DNA from: Brucella tritici
Lineage (GTDB): Bacteria; Pseudomonadota; Alphaproteobacteria; Rhizobiales; Rhizobiaceae
Reading direction: 5' to 3'
DNA length: 64,000 nt
Assembly: GCF_008932295.1 (NCBI RefSeq)
Contig: NZ_WBWA01000019.1
Coordinates: forward strand, 1-64,000
In this document: positions 7,695 to 16,250 of the stretch, piece by piece
Position numbering within the stretch: position 1 is the first letter of the stretch
How the letters are laid out: every line of letters begins with the position of its first letter
Notes under the pieces: generated by a model
The model's database searches: none
What the model saw: the letters and a program-made list of their open reading frames with translations, nothing else
Told to the model about the DNA's origin: nothing
Made by a program: the position numbers and the translations under genes

Positions 7695-7787
7695 ACAAAT
7701 TCTGCCCTATCAACATGCATCGACCAGACGCAAAAGGCTCCTTCGGTCCGATTGCGGTGCTTCGCATAAAATAGAAAGCAGCAGTTC

Positions 7788-8528
7788 ATGAGCGTACCCC
7801 AGCCGGAAATGAACGGCAGTAACCGCCGGTCGGGCGGTAGTGAGCCGATATTCAATATTCCGGGCGTTGTTCTCGCTCTGATCGGCCTGTGCGCTGCAGT
7901 CTATATTTATCAGAACTACCTCATCAGCGAGCAGCAGAACTATGAGTTCATGCTGAACTTCGCGCTCATCCCGGCACGTTTCTCACTGGCGGATGGTTTT
8001 ACCGATCCCGCAGCACTTTTCACGCTCATCAGCTATTCCTTCATGCATGGCGGCTTTGCCCATATTGCCGTCAACATGATCTGGCTCGCAGCTTTCGGTT
8101 CCCCGCTCGCGGGCCGTATCGGTACGGGGCGAATGATCGTTTTCTGGATATTCACCTCGGTGATTGCCGGGTTGACCCATTATGCGATCTATCCGGACAG
8201 CGTTTCGCCACTAGTGGGGGCATCGGGTGCGATTTCGGGAATGATGGGTGCAGCGGCGCGTTATGGCTTCCGCCGCATCGGCCATGGACGCAGATCGGAA
8301 TTCGCTGGCCCTGTTCTTCCGGTTGGACTGACCCTGACGCTGAAGCCTGTCCTGACTTTTGTGGGTGTCTGGTTCCTGATCAACATCATTACCGGCCTTT
8401 ATTCGACTGGCGAGGCGGACCTTTCCAGCATTGCCTGGGAAGCGCATATAGGCGGCTTCATTGCCGGGTTCTTCGGTATTTCACTGCTGGACCGCCCACG
8501 CAGCTATGATGCCGTGCTGAGGCGATAA
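7788..8528 (+). CDS. rhomboid family intramembrane serine protease
   Basis: A 246-aa inner-membrane protein with about six hydrophobic spans. The rhomboid signature is complete: HxxxN in the second span (H92-N96, HIAVN), GASG with catalytic Ser146, and the catalytic His220 in WEAHIGGF. Rhomboids cut transmembrane substrates within the membrane; the natural substrate here is unknown. The first 20 residues are polar and probably cytoplasmic. It stands alone, with the CBS-domain gene 169 nt downstream behind its own promoter. An attenuator-like terminator lies 93 nt upstream. Confidence 0.9.
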   Translation: MSVPQPEMNGSNRRSGGSEPIFNIPGVVLALIGLCAAVYIYQNYLISEQQNYEFMLNFALIPARFSLADGFTDPAALFTLISYSFMHGGFAHIAVNMIWLAAFGSPLAGRIGTGRMIVFWIFTSVIAGLTHYAIYPDSVSPLVGASGAISGMMGAAARYGFRRIGHGRRSEFAGPVLPVGLTLTLKPVLTFVGVWFLINIITGLYSTGEADLSSIAWEAHIGGFIAGFFGISLLDRPRSYDAVLRR

Positions 8529-8610
8529 GTTCTGCACTCTTTTGGCTTTGACAAAGCCTTCTCCCCATTTGATGCCACTTGCTAATCTGACGTTCGAAGC
8601 GCACCATCAT

Positions 8611-8635
8611 GGAACGTGGTGGGAGGAGCTGCGTT
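8611..8635 (+). promoter_or_regulatory. EcfG-type general stress promoter
   Basis: GGAAC at 8611-8615 and CGTT at 8632-8635 are separated by 16 nt. This matches the consensus for the alphaproteobacterial general stress sigma factor EcfG (PhyR-NepR-EcfG cascade). It lies 63 nt before the CBS gene in the right direction. Confidence 0.65.
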
Positions 8636-8697
8636 CTGCTTCATATGGCGTTTGAACGCCGGAAGCAGCGAGTGCTAAATCTTGGAGGGACTTTGGC

Positions 8698-9129
8698 ATG
8701 ACCGTAAGATCGATTCTCGAAACAAAGGGCAGGGATGTGCTGGTTATCGCACCTGCCGATACGCTATCCCACGCCGTCGCCATGTTGAACAAACACAAGA
8801 TCGGCGCGCTGGTGGTGTGCGACGAGGCCGGTCGAATCAAGGGTATCCTGTCTGAACGCGATGTTGTGCGCGCCGTTGCGGCACAAGAAACCAAGGCCAT
8901 GAGCATGCCGGTGGCCGAAGTCATGACGGCAAAAGTGCAGGTCTGCCGCGAACATCATACGATCAATCAGGTGATGGAGATCATGACGCGAAGCCGATTC
9001 CGCCATATGCCGGTGGAAGAAGGTGGCAAGCTCGTGGGAATCATTTCAATCGGTGACGTCGTGAAGCGGCGCATCGAAGACGTCGAGCGCGAGGCGGAAG
9101 ATATCCGCACCTATATCGCTACCGCCTGA
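8698..9129 (+). CDS. CBS domain-containing protein
   Basis: A 143-aa cytoplasmic protein made of a tandem CBS pair, a module that usually binds adenine nucleotides. The first CBS covers roughly residues 8-65 (IGALVVCDEAGRIKGILSERD) and the second 75-130 (RFRHMPVEEGGKLVGIISIGD). There is no attached catalytic domain, so it is a stand-alone regulator or nucleotide sensor. GGAGGGA precedes the ATG. An EcfG-type promoter upstream predicts induction by the general stress response, which fits similar stand-alone CBS proteins in this order. The partner is unknown. Confidence 0.9.
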   Translation: MTVRSILETKGRDVLVIAPADTLSHAVAMLNKHKIGALVVCDEAGRIKGILSERDVVRAVAAQETKAMSMPVAEVMTAKVQVCREHHTINQVMEIMTRSRFRHMPVEEGGKLVGIISIGDVVKRRIEDVEREAEDIRTYIATA

Positions 9130-9232
9130 GAGCCTGTTCCAAAAGTCGCCCTGTGTGGCTGCAAATGGTAATTTATCTGCGTTCCGGTGCTCGCGCCGTT
9201 TTTGGATTCAGGCTTCGAAACGATTTTTCCAT

Positions 9233-9268
9233 TCTCCCGGATGGGAAGCCAACCGGGAGAGGTTTTTT
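9233..9268 (+). terminator. rho-independent terminator
   Basis: TCTCCCGG (9233-9240) and CCGGGAGA (9253-9260) form an 8-bp stem followed by GGTTTTTT. It ends the CBS transcript before the convergent methyltransferase gene. Confidence 0.8.
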
Positions 9269-9277
9269 GCAGTCGAA

Positions 9278-10138
9278 TCAACGTGCGCGGAGATATCGCT
9301 CGGCAGCGTAAAGCGAGATTGCAGCCGCATTCGATACGTTGAGCGACTTGATTTCGCCCGGCATGTCGAGGCGGGCAAGCGCGGTGACTGTTTCGCGCGT
9401 CTTTTGACGCAGGCCTTTGCCCTCCGCACCAAGTACGAGAGCGATTCGTCCGCCGGACAAGGTGGCTTCCATTTCCAGCGGCCCTTCCGAATCAAGACCG
9501 ATGGTCTGGAACCCGAGGCTGTGCAGCTCTTCAATCGCTTCGGCCAGATTGCGCACTTCAATATGCGAGATCATTTCGAGGGCACCGGAGGCGGCTTTCG
9601 CCAGAACGCCGGTTTCCTGCGGGCTGTGACGGCTTGTCGTAATCAGCGCGCCAGCCCCGAAGGCTACGGCTGAACGCATGATGGCGCCGACATTGTGCGG
9701 ATCGGTCACCTGATCGAGGACGAGAAGCAGCGGGCTGTCCTTCAGTTCGGACAGTTTACGCGCGCGCAGCGGCTCGGCTTCGATCATGACGCCCTGATGG
9801 ACGGCTTCGGAACCGGTTTCCTTGTCGATGTCGCGCGGATCGACGATTTCGACGGGGAAGGGGAGAGATTCGGCCTCTCCGATCTCGAGCCGGGCGAATC
9901 CGTTTCGCGTCGCGCGCATGCGCAATATTTTGCGTTCCGGGTTTTCCACGGCTGCGCGGACCGTATGCAGGCCATAAAGCCGGACGGTTCCCTCGGTCAC
10001 GGCGCTTGCTGAAATGGAAGGACGCTGCGGTTTGCGCGGTGATTTGCCTTCGGTCACGGCCTTCTGGTCGCGATGCTGGCGGCGCAGGCGCGCATAATGA
10101 GAATCTTTTGGTGTGCGGGGCGAGTTTTGATCGGTCAT
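9278..10138 (-). CDS. rlmB: 23S rRNA 2'-O-ribose methyltransferase, TrmH/RlmB type
   Basis: A 286-aa SPOUT-class methyltransferase using SAM. RlmB modifies G2251 of 23S rRNA in E. coli; the exact target here is inferred. Visible are a basic N-terminal extension (about residues 1-50), the substrate-binding LYGLHTVRAAVENPERKI segment and the three SPOUT motifs: DPHNVGAIMRSA, LVLGAEGKGL and LNVSNAAAISLY. The ATG at 10138 is preferred over 10183 because the upstream residues are unlike the family. It is divergent from the tRNA-tuf cluster. TrmH-family members with other rRNA or tRNA targets are the main alternative. Confidence 0.88.
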   Translation of the reverse strand: MTDQNSPRTPKDSHYARLRRQHRDQKAVTEGKSPRKPQRPSISASAVTEGTVRLYGLHTVRAAVENPERKILRMRATRNGFARLEIGEAESLPFPVEIVDPRDIDKETGSEAVHQGVMIEAEPLRARKLSELKDSPLLLVLDQVTDPHNVGAIMRSAVAFGAGALITTSRHSPQETGVLAKAASGALEMISHIEVRNLAEAIEELHSLGFQTIGLDSEGPLEMEATLSGGRIALVLGAEGKGLRQKTRETVTALARLDMPGEIKSLNVSNAAAISLYAAERYLRAR

Positions 10139-10456
10139 GGCGTGCTTATAACTCTTTAGGTGAGCGGAAGATAGCGACTTCACCTGTGATTGCTATCAGG
10201 CTGTTCTGATTGCCAAATAATCTCTGATGGCTGGAAAATCCTGAGAAATGCGGGCGTTTGAGCCTATGAAACGGGAGCGTGGAAGAGGAACTTTCCACGA
10301 CGTTGTGGACGGACATGCATTCTTTTCGCTTTTACCCTGTTGACAGGGGATAAGCTTATCGTCATAAGGCCCCTCGCGGATCGACGGCTGGCCCAACAGT
10401 CAGCCAGAAGCCCCGCGGAAATGCCTAGTCGCTCGACTCTGCTGATAGTGATATCT
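10139..10456. other. intergenic region before the tRNA-tuf cluster
   Basis: The 318-bp gap has no gene. It contains a promoter-like TTGACA at 10340 and a perfect palindrome GATAAGCTTATC (10350-10361). It should carry the promoter of the methyltransferase gene on the minus strand and of the tRNA-tuf transcript on the plus strand. Confidence 0.5.
10340..10368 (+). promoter_or_regulatory. candidate sigma-70 promoter for the tRNA-tuf cluster
   Basis: TTGACA (10340-10345) is followed after 17 nt by CATAAG (10363-10368). The -35 is perfect and the -10 is weak. The position, about 90 nt before tRNA-Tyr, is suitable for a stable RNA promoter. Confidence 0.4.
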
Positions 10457-10541
10457 GGAGGGATGCCCGAGTGGTTAAAGGGGACGGACTGTAAATCCGT
10501 TGGCTATGCCTACGTTGGTTCAAATCCAACTCCCTCCACCA
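10457..10541 (+). tRNA. tRNA-Tyr (GTA)
   Basis: The acceptor arms GGAGGGA (10457-10463) and TCCCTCC (10531-10537) pair. The anticodon loop CTGTAAA gives GTA at 10491-10493. The long variable arm expected of tRNA-Tyr is present and CCA is encoded at 10539-10541. It is followed by tRNA-Gly and tuf, as in the tyrU-glyT-tufB order of E. coli. Confidence 0.97.
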
Positions 10542-10565
10542 CTGTCGGATCAGAGTTAAGAGTGC

Positions 10566-10639
10566 GCGGGTATAGCTCAATGGTAGAGCAGCAGCCTTCC
10601 AAGCTGAATACGCGGGTTCGATTCCCGCTACCCGCTCCA
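10566..10639 (+). tRNA. tRNA-Gly (TCC)
   Basis: The acceptor arms GCGGGTA (10566-10572) and TACCCGC (10629-10635) pair. The anticodon loop CTTCCAA gives TCC at 10598-10600, and CCA is encoded at 10637-10639. It lies 24 nt after tRNA-Tyr and 139 nt before tuf. Confidence 0.97.
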
Positions 10640-10778
10640 AGTTTTTCAGAGCGGTTTGGCGTGTAAGGAATCATCGACGGGCGGTTCGCCGTTCCGTTTT
10701 GGCATAAATGCTGGCCCGGAAGCCAAAAGGCTTTTGTGCTGGCGCTTGAGCGGTTCTAGAACAAAGAGAACAACGGCG

Positions 10779-11954
<1,176 letters not shown>

Positions 11955-11961
11955 TCAATTT

Positions 11962-11984
11962 GACTGGCGGTTACGCCGCCAGTC
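11962..11984 (+). terminator. hairpin after tuf copy 1
   Basis: GACTGGCGG and CCGCCAGTC form a perfect 9-bp stem around TTACG. No T-run follows, so it may be a processing or stability element in a tuf-tRNA-Trp transcript rather than a full terminator. Confidence 0.5.
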
Positions 11985-12019
11985 TGGCATTCTGCCGATC
12001 AGGCATTGCAATGCCGCAT

Positions 12020-12095
12020 AGGGGTATAGCTCAGTTGGTAGAGCGACGGTCTCCAAAACCGTAGGTCGCGGGTTCGAACCCTGCTGCCCCTGCCA
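12020..12095 (+). tRNA. tRNA-Trp (CCA)
   Basis: The acceptor arms AGGGGTA (12020-12026) and TGCCCCT (12085-12091) pair with one G-T. The anticodon loop CTCCAAA gives CCA at 12053-12055, and the 3' CCA is encoded at 12093-12095. It lies between tuf and secE, a common bacterial order. Confidence 0.97.
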
Positions 12096-12500
12096 TTTCA
12101 TAACGGGTGCTCATGGCTTGACTATGGGCGCCCGTTTTCTATATTGTAAGTTAGGCGGTAATCTATGCCGCCTTACCTTTTCGATGGTGGCGCAGGCTTC
12201 GGCAGGGCGACGCCGTTGAAAACGATAATTCCCTGCAGGATTTGTTGGCCGGGCAGGGGAGGATTGCCGCCGCACGATTGGATGGTGCGCCGAGTGATAT
12301 TCGCAAGGATCGGATTTCCGATAAGCCTGTATGGTATTCTTTTAACCTTTGGGCTTGTTTTTTCCGGGAATCGATTCTATGTAGCGTCAACAGACACGCG
12401 GCGCGTGGGGCTGAATTTTCAGCTTTGCGTGCCGTATACGCGTGACTTCAGGCTTCTGATTCGTTTCGGCGGGGCAGGGTTTGAGGGGAGCGCCGGATCA
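12096..12500. other. intergenic region tRNA-Trp to secE
   Basis: This 405-bp gap begins with the tRNA-Trp terminator (12103-12138) and a 6-bp hairpin (AGGCGG/CCGCCT, 12153-12173). The rest has no convincing gene and should hold the secE-nusG promoter. A long open frame that enters secE from 12165 has no similarity to SecE before codon 12501. Confidence 0.55.
12103..12138 (+). terminator. rho-independent terminator after tRNA-Trp
   Basis: ACGGGTGCTCAT and ATGGGCGCCCGT form a 12-bp stem including two G-T pairs, followed by TTTT. Confidence 0.8.
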
Positions 12501-12716
12501 ATGACAGAGCGGCAGATGGCATCCAAGACGAATCCGATCACCTTTTTTCAGCAGGTCCGCGCCGAAACGGCGAAGGTAACCTGGCCTACACGGCGTGAAA
12601 CGGTCATCTCCACCATTATGGTGGTGATCATGGCGTTTCTGGCTGCCGTGTTCTTTTTTCTTGCCGACCAGCTTATGGCCTATGGCGTAGAATTTATTCT
12701 CGGCCTTGGTCGATAA
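12501..12716 (+). CDS. secE: preprotein translocase subunit SecE
   Basis: SecE clamps SecY in the inner-membrane Sec channel. This is the short, single-span form (71 aa from ATG 12501; 66 aa from ATG 12516). The amphipathic ITFFQQVRAETAKVTWPTRRE region precedes one transmembrane helix (VISTIMVVIMAFLAAVFFFL). GGGGAG lies about 10 nt before 12501, while the 12516 start matches the usual MASKTNP beginning, so both remain possible. nusG follows 22 nt later, the classic secE-nusG pair. Confidence 0.93.
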   Translation: MTERQMASKTNPITFFQQVRAETAKVTWPTRRETVISTIMVVIMAFLAAVFFFLADQLMAYGVEFILGLGR

Positions 12717-12738
12717 GTTAGGATTGGGGAGTTTTTAG

Positions 12739-13266
12739 ATGACGGCGCGCTGGTACATCGTTCACGCCTATTCCAATTTCGAAAAGAAGGTCGCCGAGGA
12801 TATTGAAGCCAAGGCGAAGCAGAAGGGTCTGTCCGAGCTGATCGAGCAGATCGTTGTGCCGACCGAGAAGATCGTTGAAGTGCGCCGCGGCCGCAAGGTT
12901 GACGCAGAGCGCAAGTTCTTCCCGGGTTACGTGCTGGTTCGTGCAACCCTCACGGATGCCGTCTTCTCGCTTATCAAGAATACCCCGAAAGTCACTGGTT
13001 TCCTTGGTGATTCCAAGCCTGTTCCTGTTTCCCAGAAGGAAGTCGACCAGATTCTGAACCAGGTTCAGGATGGCGTCGAGCGTCCAAAGACTTCGGTATC
13101 CTTCGAGATTGGCGAAAACGTCCGCGTTTCCGATGGTCCGTTCGCTTCGTTCAACGGTATCGTTCAGGAAGTCGACGAAGAGCGCGCGCGTCTCAAGGTT
13201 GAGGTTTCCATCTTCGGGCGCGCAACGCCTGTGGATCTGGAATACGGTCAGGTCGACAAGCTCTGA
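12739..13266 (+). CDS. nusG: transcription antitermination factor NusG
   Basis: NusG (175 aa) binds RNA polymerase, raises processivity and links it to Rho or to the ribosome through S10. The N-terminal NGN domain opens with RWYIVHAYSNFEKKVAEDIE, followed by the FFPGYVLV core. The C-terminal KOW domain reads VRVSDGPFASFNGIVQEVD. It lies between secE and the rplK leader, as in most bacteria. Confidence 0.97.
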   Translation: MTARWYIVHAYSNFEKKVAEDIEAKAKQKGLSELIEQIVVPTEKIVEVRRGRKVDAERKFFPGYVLVRATLTDAVFSLIKNTPKVTGFLGDSKPVPVSQKEVDQILNQVQDGVERPKTSVSFEIGENVRVSDGPFASFNGIVQEVDEERARLKVEVSIFGRATPVDLEYGQVDKL

Positions 13267-13464
13267 TCGTTTTGCCCGAAAGGGCATTCATCCCGACCGA
13301 ATTTCGGGTGGGGTGAAGTGGTGGAAGGGAAGGCGGCTTAGCCGGTCGTCGATCTCCGAACCACCGAACTGCCCGCCAGTCGAACTGGCGTCAGTCGAGA
13401 GCCGGATTATCCGGCATTAATCGAGAAAGCCGGATTATCCGGCAAGTTATAAAGGCAGAAAGCA
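13267..13464 (+). promoter_or_regulatory. rplK leader with tandem hairpins
   Basis: The 198-bp leader carries a 7-bp hairpin at 13374-13390 (CGCCAGT/ACTGGCG) and two copies of the same unit, TCGAGA followed by the hairpin GCCGGATTATCCGGC, at 13395-13415 and 13421-13443. The second copy has AA inserted between the two parts. The second hairpin ends 21 nt before the rplK ATG. In many bacteria the L11 operon is controlled by L1 binding its own mRNA; whether these hairpins form that site is not known. Confidence 0.5.
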
Positions 13465-13893
13465 ATGGCTAAGAAAATTGCAGGCCAGCTTAAGCTCCAG
13501 GTAGCGGCAGGTGCGGCCAATCCGTCGCCCCCGATCGGTCCGGCCCTGGGTCAGCGCGGCATCAACATCATGGAATTCTGCAAGGCGTTTAACGCTGCCT
13601 CGCAGGAAATGGAAAAGGGTTCGCCGATTCCAGTCGTGATCACCTATTACCAGGACAAGTCTTTCACTTTTGTGATGAAGACGCCTCCGGTAACCTACTT
13701 CCTCAAGAAGGCTGCTAACCTCAAGTCCGGTTCGAAGACCCCGGGCAAGGCGAGCGCCGGCACGATCTCCCGCGACAAGGTTCGCACGATCGCTGAAGCG
13801 AAGATGAAGGATCTGAACGCCGCTGATATTGAAGCAGCGATGCGCATGATCGAAGGTTCTGCCCGTTCGATGGGCCTGGAAGTGGTGGGCTGA
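13465..13893 (+). CDS. rplK: 50S ribosomal protein L11
   Basis: L11 (142 aa) forms the base of the stalk and the GTPase-associated centre of the 50S subunit. It shows the family start [20 protein letters not shown] and the [18 protein letters not shown] segment, and ends with the rRNA-binding [19 protein letters not shown]. rplA follows after 4 nt, so the two are translated together. The upstream leader has tandem hairpins. Confidence 0.98.
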   Translation: MAKKIAGQLKLQVAAGAANPSPPIGPALGQRGINIMEFCKAFNAASQEMEKGSPIPVVITYYQDKSFTFVMKTPPVTYFLKKAANLKSGSKTPGKASAGTISRDKVRTIAEAKMKDLNAADIEAAMRMIEGSARSMGLEVVG

Positions 13894-13897
13894 GACG

Positions 13898-14599
13898 ATG
13901 GCGAAGATTTCCAAGCGCATTAACAAGATCCGTGAAGGCGTCGATCGCAACAAGCTGTACGATCTGTCGGCTGCTATCGGCCTCGTCAAGGAACGTGCTG
14001 TCGCCAAGTTCGATGAAACCATCGAAATCGCGATGAATCTCGGCGTTGATCCGCGCCACGCTGACCAGATGGTTCGCGGCGTTGTCAACCTGCCGAACGG
14101 CACGGGCCGTACGGTTCGCGTTGCTGTTTTCGCTCGCGGCGACAAGGCTGAAGAAGCCAAGAAGGCTGGCGCCGACATCGTCGGTGCGGAAGAACTGTTC
14201 GAAATCGTCAATGGCGGCAAGATCGAATTCGATCGCTGCATTGCTACCCCGGACATGATGCCGCTCGTCGGTCGTCTCGGTAAGGTTCTCGGCCCGCGTG
14301 GCATGATGCCGAACCCGAAGGTTGGCACCGTCACCACCGACGTTGCAGCTGCTGTTGCTGCTTCCAAGGGCGGCGCAGTCGAGTTCCGCGTCGAGAAGGC
14401 TGGTATCATCCATGCCGGTATCGGCAAGGTTTCCTTCGACAATGCCAAGCTCGAAGAAAACATCAAGGCTTTCGCTGACGCCGTCATCAAGGCAAAGCCG
14501 TCGGCTGCCAAGGGTGAATACGTCAAGCGCGTATCGCTTTCCTCGACCATGGGCGTTGGCGTCAAGGTCGACCCGGCAACCGTCAAGGTCGTCGCCTAA
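13898..14599 (+). CDS. rplA: 50S ribosomal protein L1
   Basis: L1 (233 aa) forms the mobile L1 stalk at the tRNA exit site and, in many bacteria, represses its own operon. The split two-domain fold is recognisable: [19 protein letters not shown], the central GTEELF-like hinge region ([13 protein letters not shown]) and the closing [18 protein letters not shown]. It follows rplK by 4 nt. A UUCG-capped hairpin begins just after its stop. Confidence 0.98.
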   Translation: MAKISKRINKIREGVDRNKLYDLSAAIGLVKERAVAKFDETIEIAMNLGVDPRHADQMVRGVVNLPNGTGRTVRVAVFARGDKAEEAKKAGADIVGAEELFEIVNGGKIEFDRCIATPDMMPLVGRLGKVLGPRGMMPNPKVGTVTTDVAAAVAASKGGAVEFRVEKAGIIHAGIGKVSFDNAKLEENIKAFADAVIKAKPSAAKGEYVKRVSLSSTMGVGVKVDPATVKVVA

Positions 14600-14989
14600 G
14601 TTTTCAGGGCTCCGGTTCGCCGGAGCCCAAGCCTTTCCGAGAGGGGAGGCGTGGCTGCCAGCCGGTCCTGCAATGCGGGGCGAATGGCAAGAATTCCGGA
14701 TCGCAAGATCCGGATAGCCGGACGAAAGTCCGGTTATCCTGTCCGAGATTGCAGGCGGATCATCATCTTCGGGTGGTAATCCTTAAACATATGGCCTGCA
14801 TGAGACGTGGAATAACCCTGTTTCGCGTGAATACGCATGCAAGGTTTGAACCGTAGTTGCCTTTGAGTGATGCCTGGCTTCCAGGATAGCTGAAGGGGAC
14901 AGGATCCTCGAACGTCGGGCTGACTGTGAAGTTCGTCCGGCAAAGGCAACCCGGCAGGGCCATGTGGTCCTGCCTACTGGAGAGAGACA
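14600..14989 (+). promoter_or_regulatory. rplA-rplJ intergenic region and L10 leader
   Basis: The 390-bp gap has no gene. It holds a 9-bp hairpin with a TTCG loop at 14607-14628, two GNRA-loop hairpins in a row at 14696-14713 (CCGGATC-GCAA-GATCCGG) and 14718-14733 (CCGGAC-GAAA-GTCCGG), and a hairpin (GGCAGGGCC/GGTCCTGCC) at 14953-14974 close to the rplJ start. L10 autoregulates through its leader in many bacteria, so part of this is probably the L10 binding site. Confidence 0.55.
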
Positions 14990-15508
14990 GTGGATAGAGC
15001 GGAAAAACGCGAATTTGTCTCGTGGCTGAACGGCGCTTTTAAAGAGTCCGGTTCGGTCGTCGTGGCCCACTATACCGGTCTCACCGTTGCGCAGATGAGC
15101 GATCTTCGCTCGAAGATGCGCGATGCAGGTGGGTCCGTTAAAGTCGCGAAAAACCGCCTTGCCAAGATCGCTCTTCAGGGCACGGAATCGGAAGGCATTT
15201 CTGATCTGTTTACAGGTCAGACGGTTGTTGCTTACGCAAACGACCCGATTGCTGCTCCGAAAGTAGCCGTCGAATTCGCCAAGGCTAACGACAAGCTCGT
15301 TATCCTCGGTGGTGCAATGGGTGCAACGACGCTTAACGCCGATGGCGTCAAGTCGCTTGCTTCGCTCCCATCGCTCGACGAACTGCGCGCAAAGCTGGTT
15401 GGAATGATCCAGACCCCGGCTCAGCGTCTCGCAGTACTTACCAGCGCACCGGCGGGCCAGATCGCTCGCGTTATTGGCGCGCACGCCCGGAAGAACGAGG
15501 CGGCGTAA
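14990..15508 (+). CDS. rplJ: 50S ribosomal protein L10
   Basis: L10 (172 aa) anchors the L7/L12 dimers to the stalk base. A GTG start follows AGAGAGA. The N-terminal rRNA-binding domain begins [20 protein letters not shown], with [15 protein letters not shown] typical of the family; the C-terminal helix that carries L7/L12 ends the protein. rplL follows 52 nt later. The long leader with GNRA hairpins is a likely autoregulatory site. Confidence 0.97.
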   Translation: MDRAEKREFVSWLNGAFKESGSVVVAHYTGLTVAQMSDLRSKMRDAGGSVKVAKNRLAKIALQGTESEGISDLFTGQTVVAYANDPIAAPKVAVEFAKANDKLVILGGAMGATTLNADGVKSLASLPSLDELRAKLVGMIQTPAQRLAVLTSAPAGQIARVIGAHARKNEAA

Positions 15509-15560
15509 GGCCGTTTTTCGCTGTCAATTGTTCAAACCTTGAAACTAAGGAAATACCAAA

Positions 15561-15935
<375 letters not shown>

Positions 15936-16250
15936 GTTCGGACTATTCTGGCGGATGGTTTTCCATCCGCCAGTTCCCGCCGGACTTTCCTGGTGGGTCG
16001 GATAACTGGAACCCTTTTCCTGAGTGCCGGAACGGCTTTCAGGAAACGGGTTTTAGCCCGTTAAGAGCGCCGCGTGTCGGTAACGATGCGGAAGGCAGCT
16101 CTGGAAAGTTTGCACATGATCCTTTTCGATCCATCCGATCTGAAGGGGCCGATCTGAAGGACCATGTGCTCGAAGGACCGCCGAAGGGCGGCGCATGATA
16201 AAGGCCGCAAGGCGTGAGCAAGCCGCAAGGCTATAGAACGAGGAGCGACG
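15936..16250 (+). promoter_or_regulatory. rplL-rpoB intergenic attenuator-like region
   Basis: The 315-bp gap carries a perfect 11-bp hairpin (CTGGCGGATGG/CCATCCGCCAG, 15948-15973). A longer imperfect stem follows at about 16010-16052 and overlaps an alternative hairpin (AACGGG/CCCGTT) at about 16045-16062. A direct repeat CCGATCTGAAGG occurs at 16135-16146 and 16149-16160. E. coli has a partial terminator and an RNase III site in the same place; the function here is inferred from position. Confidence 0.5.

Larger units (their letters stand above)
7433..7787. other. divergent intergenic region between PAS and rhomboid genes
   Basis: This 355-bp gap holds a perfect 8-bp inverted repeat near the PAS start (7433-7449), an 8-bp hairpin at 7576-7595, and a strong plus-strand terminator at 7658-7694 that is not preceded by any gene in that direction. 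It must also contain promoters for both flanking genes. Confidence 0.6.

Noticed and set aside
10278-10298. GGAAC near 10287 as a further EcfG promoter
   Set aside because: The CGTT that follows is only about 9 nt away, and no CGTT occurs at 16-17 nt spacing.
12165-12500. Long N-terminal extension of secE from 12165
   Set aside because: SecE similarity begins only at 12501/12516, and a ribosome binding site lies just before 12501.
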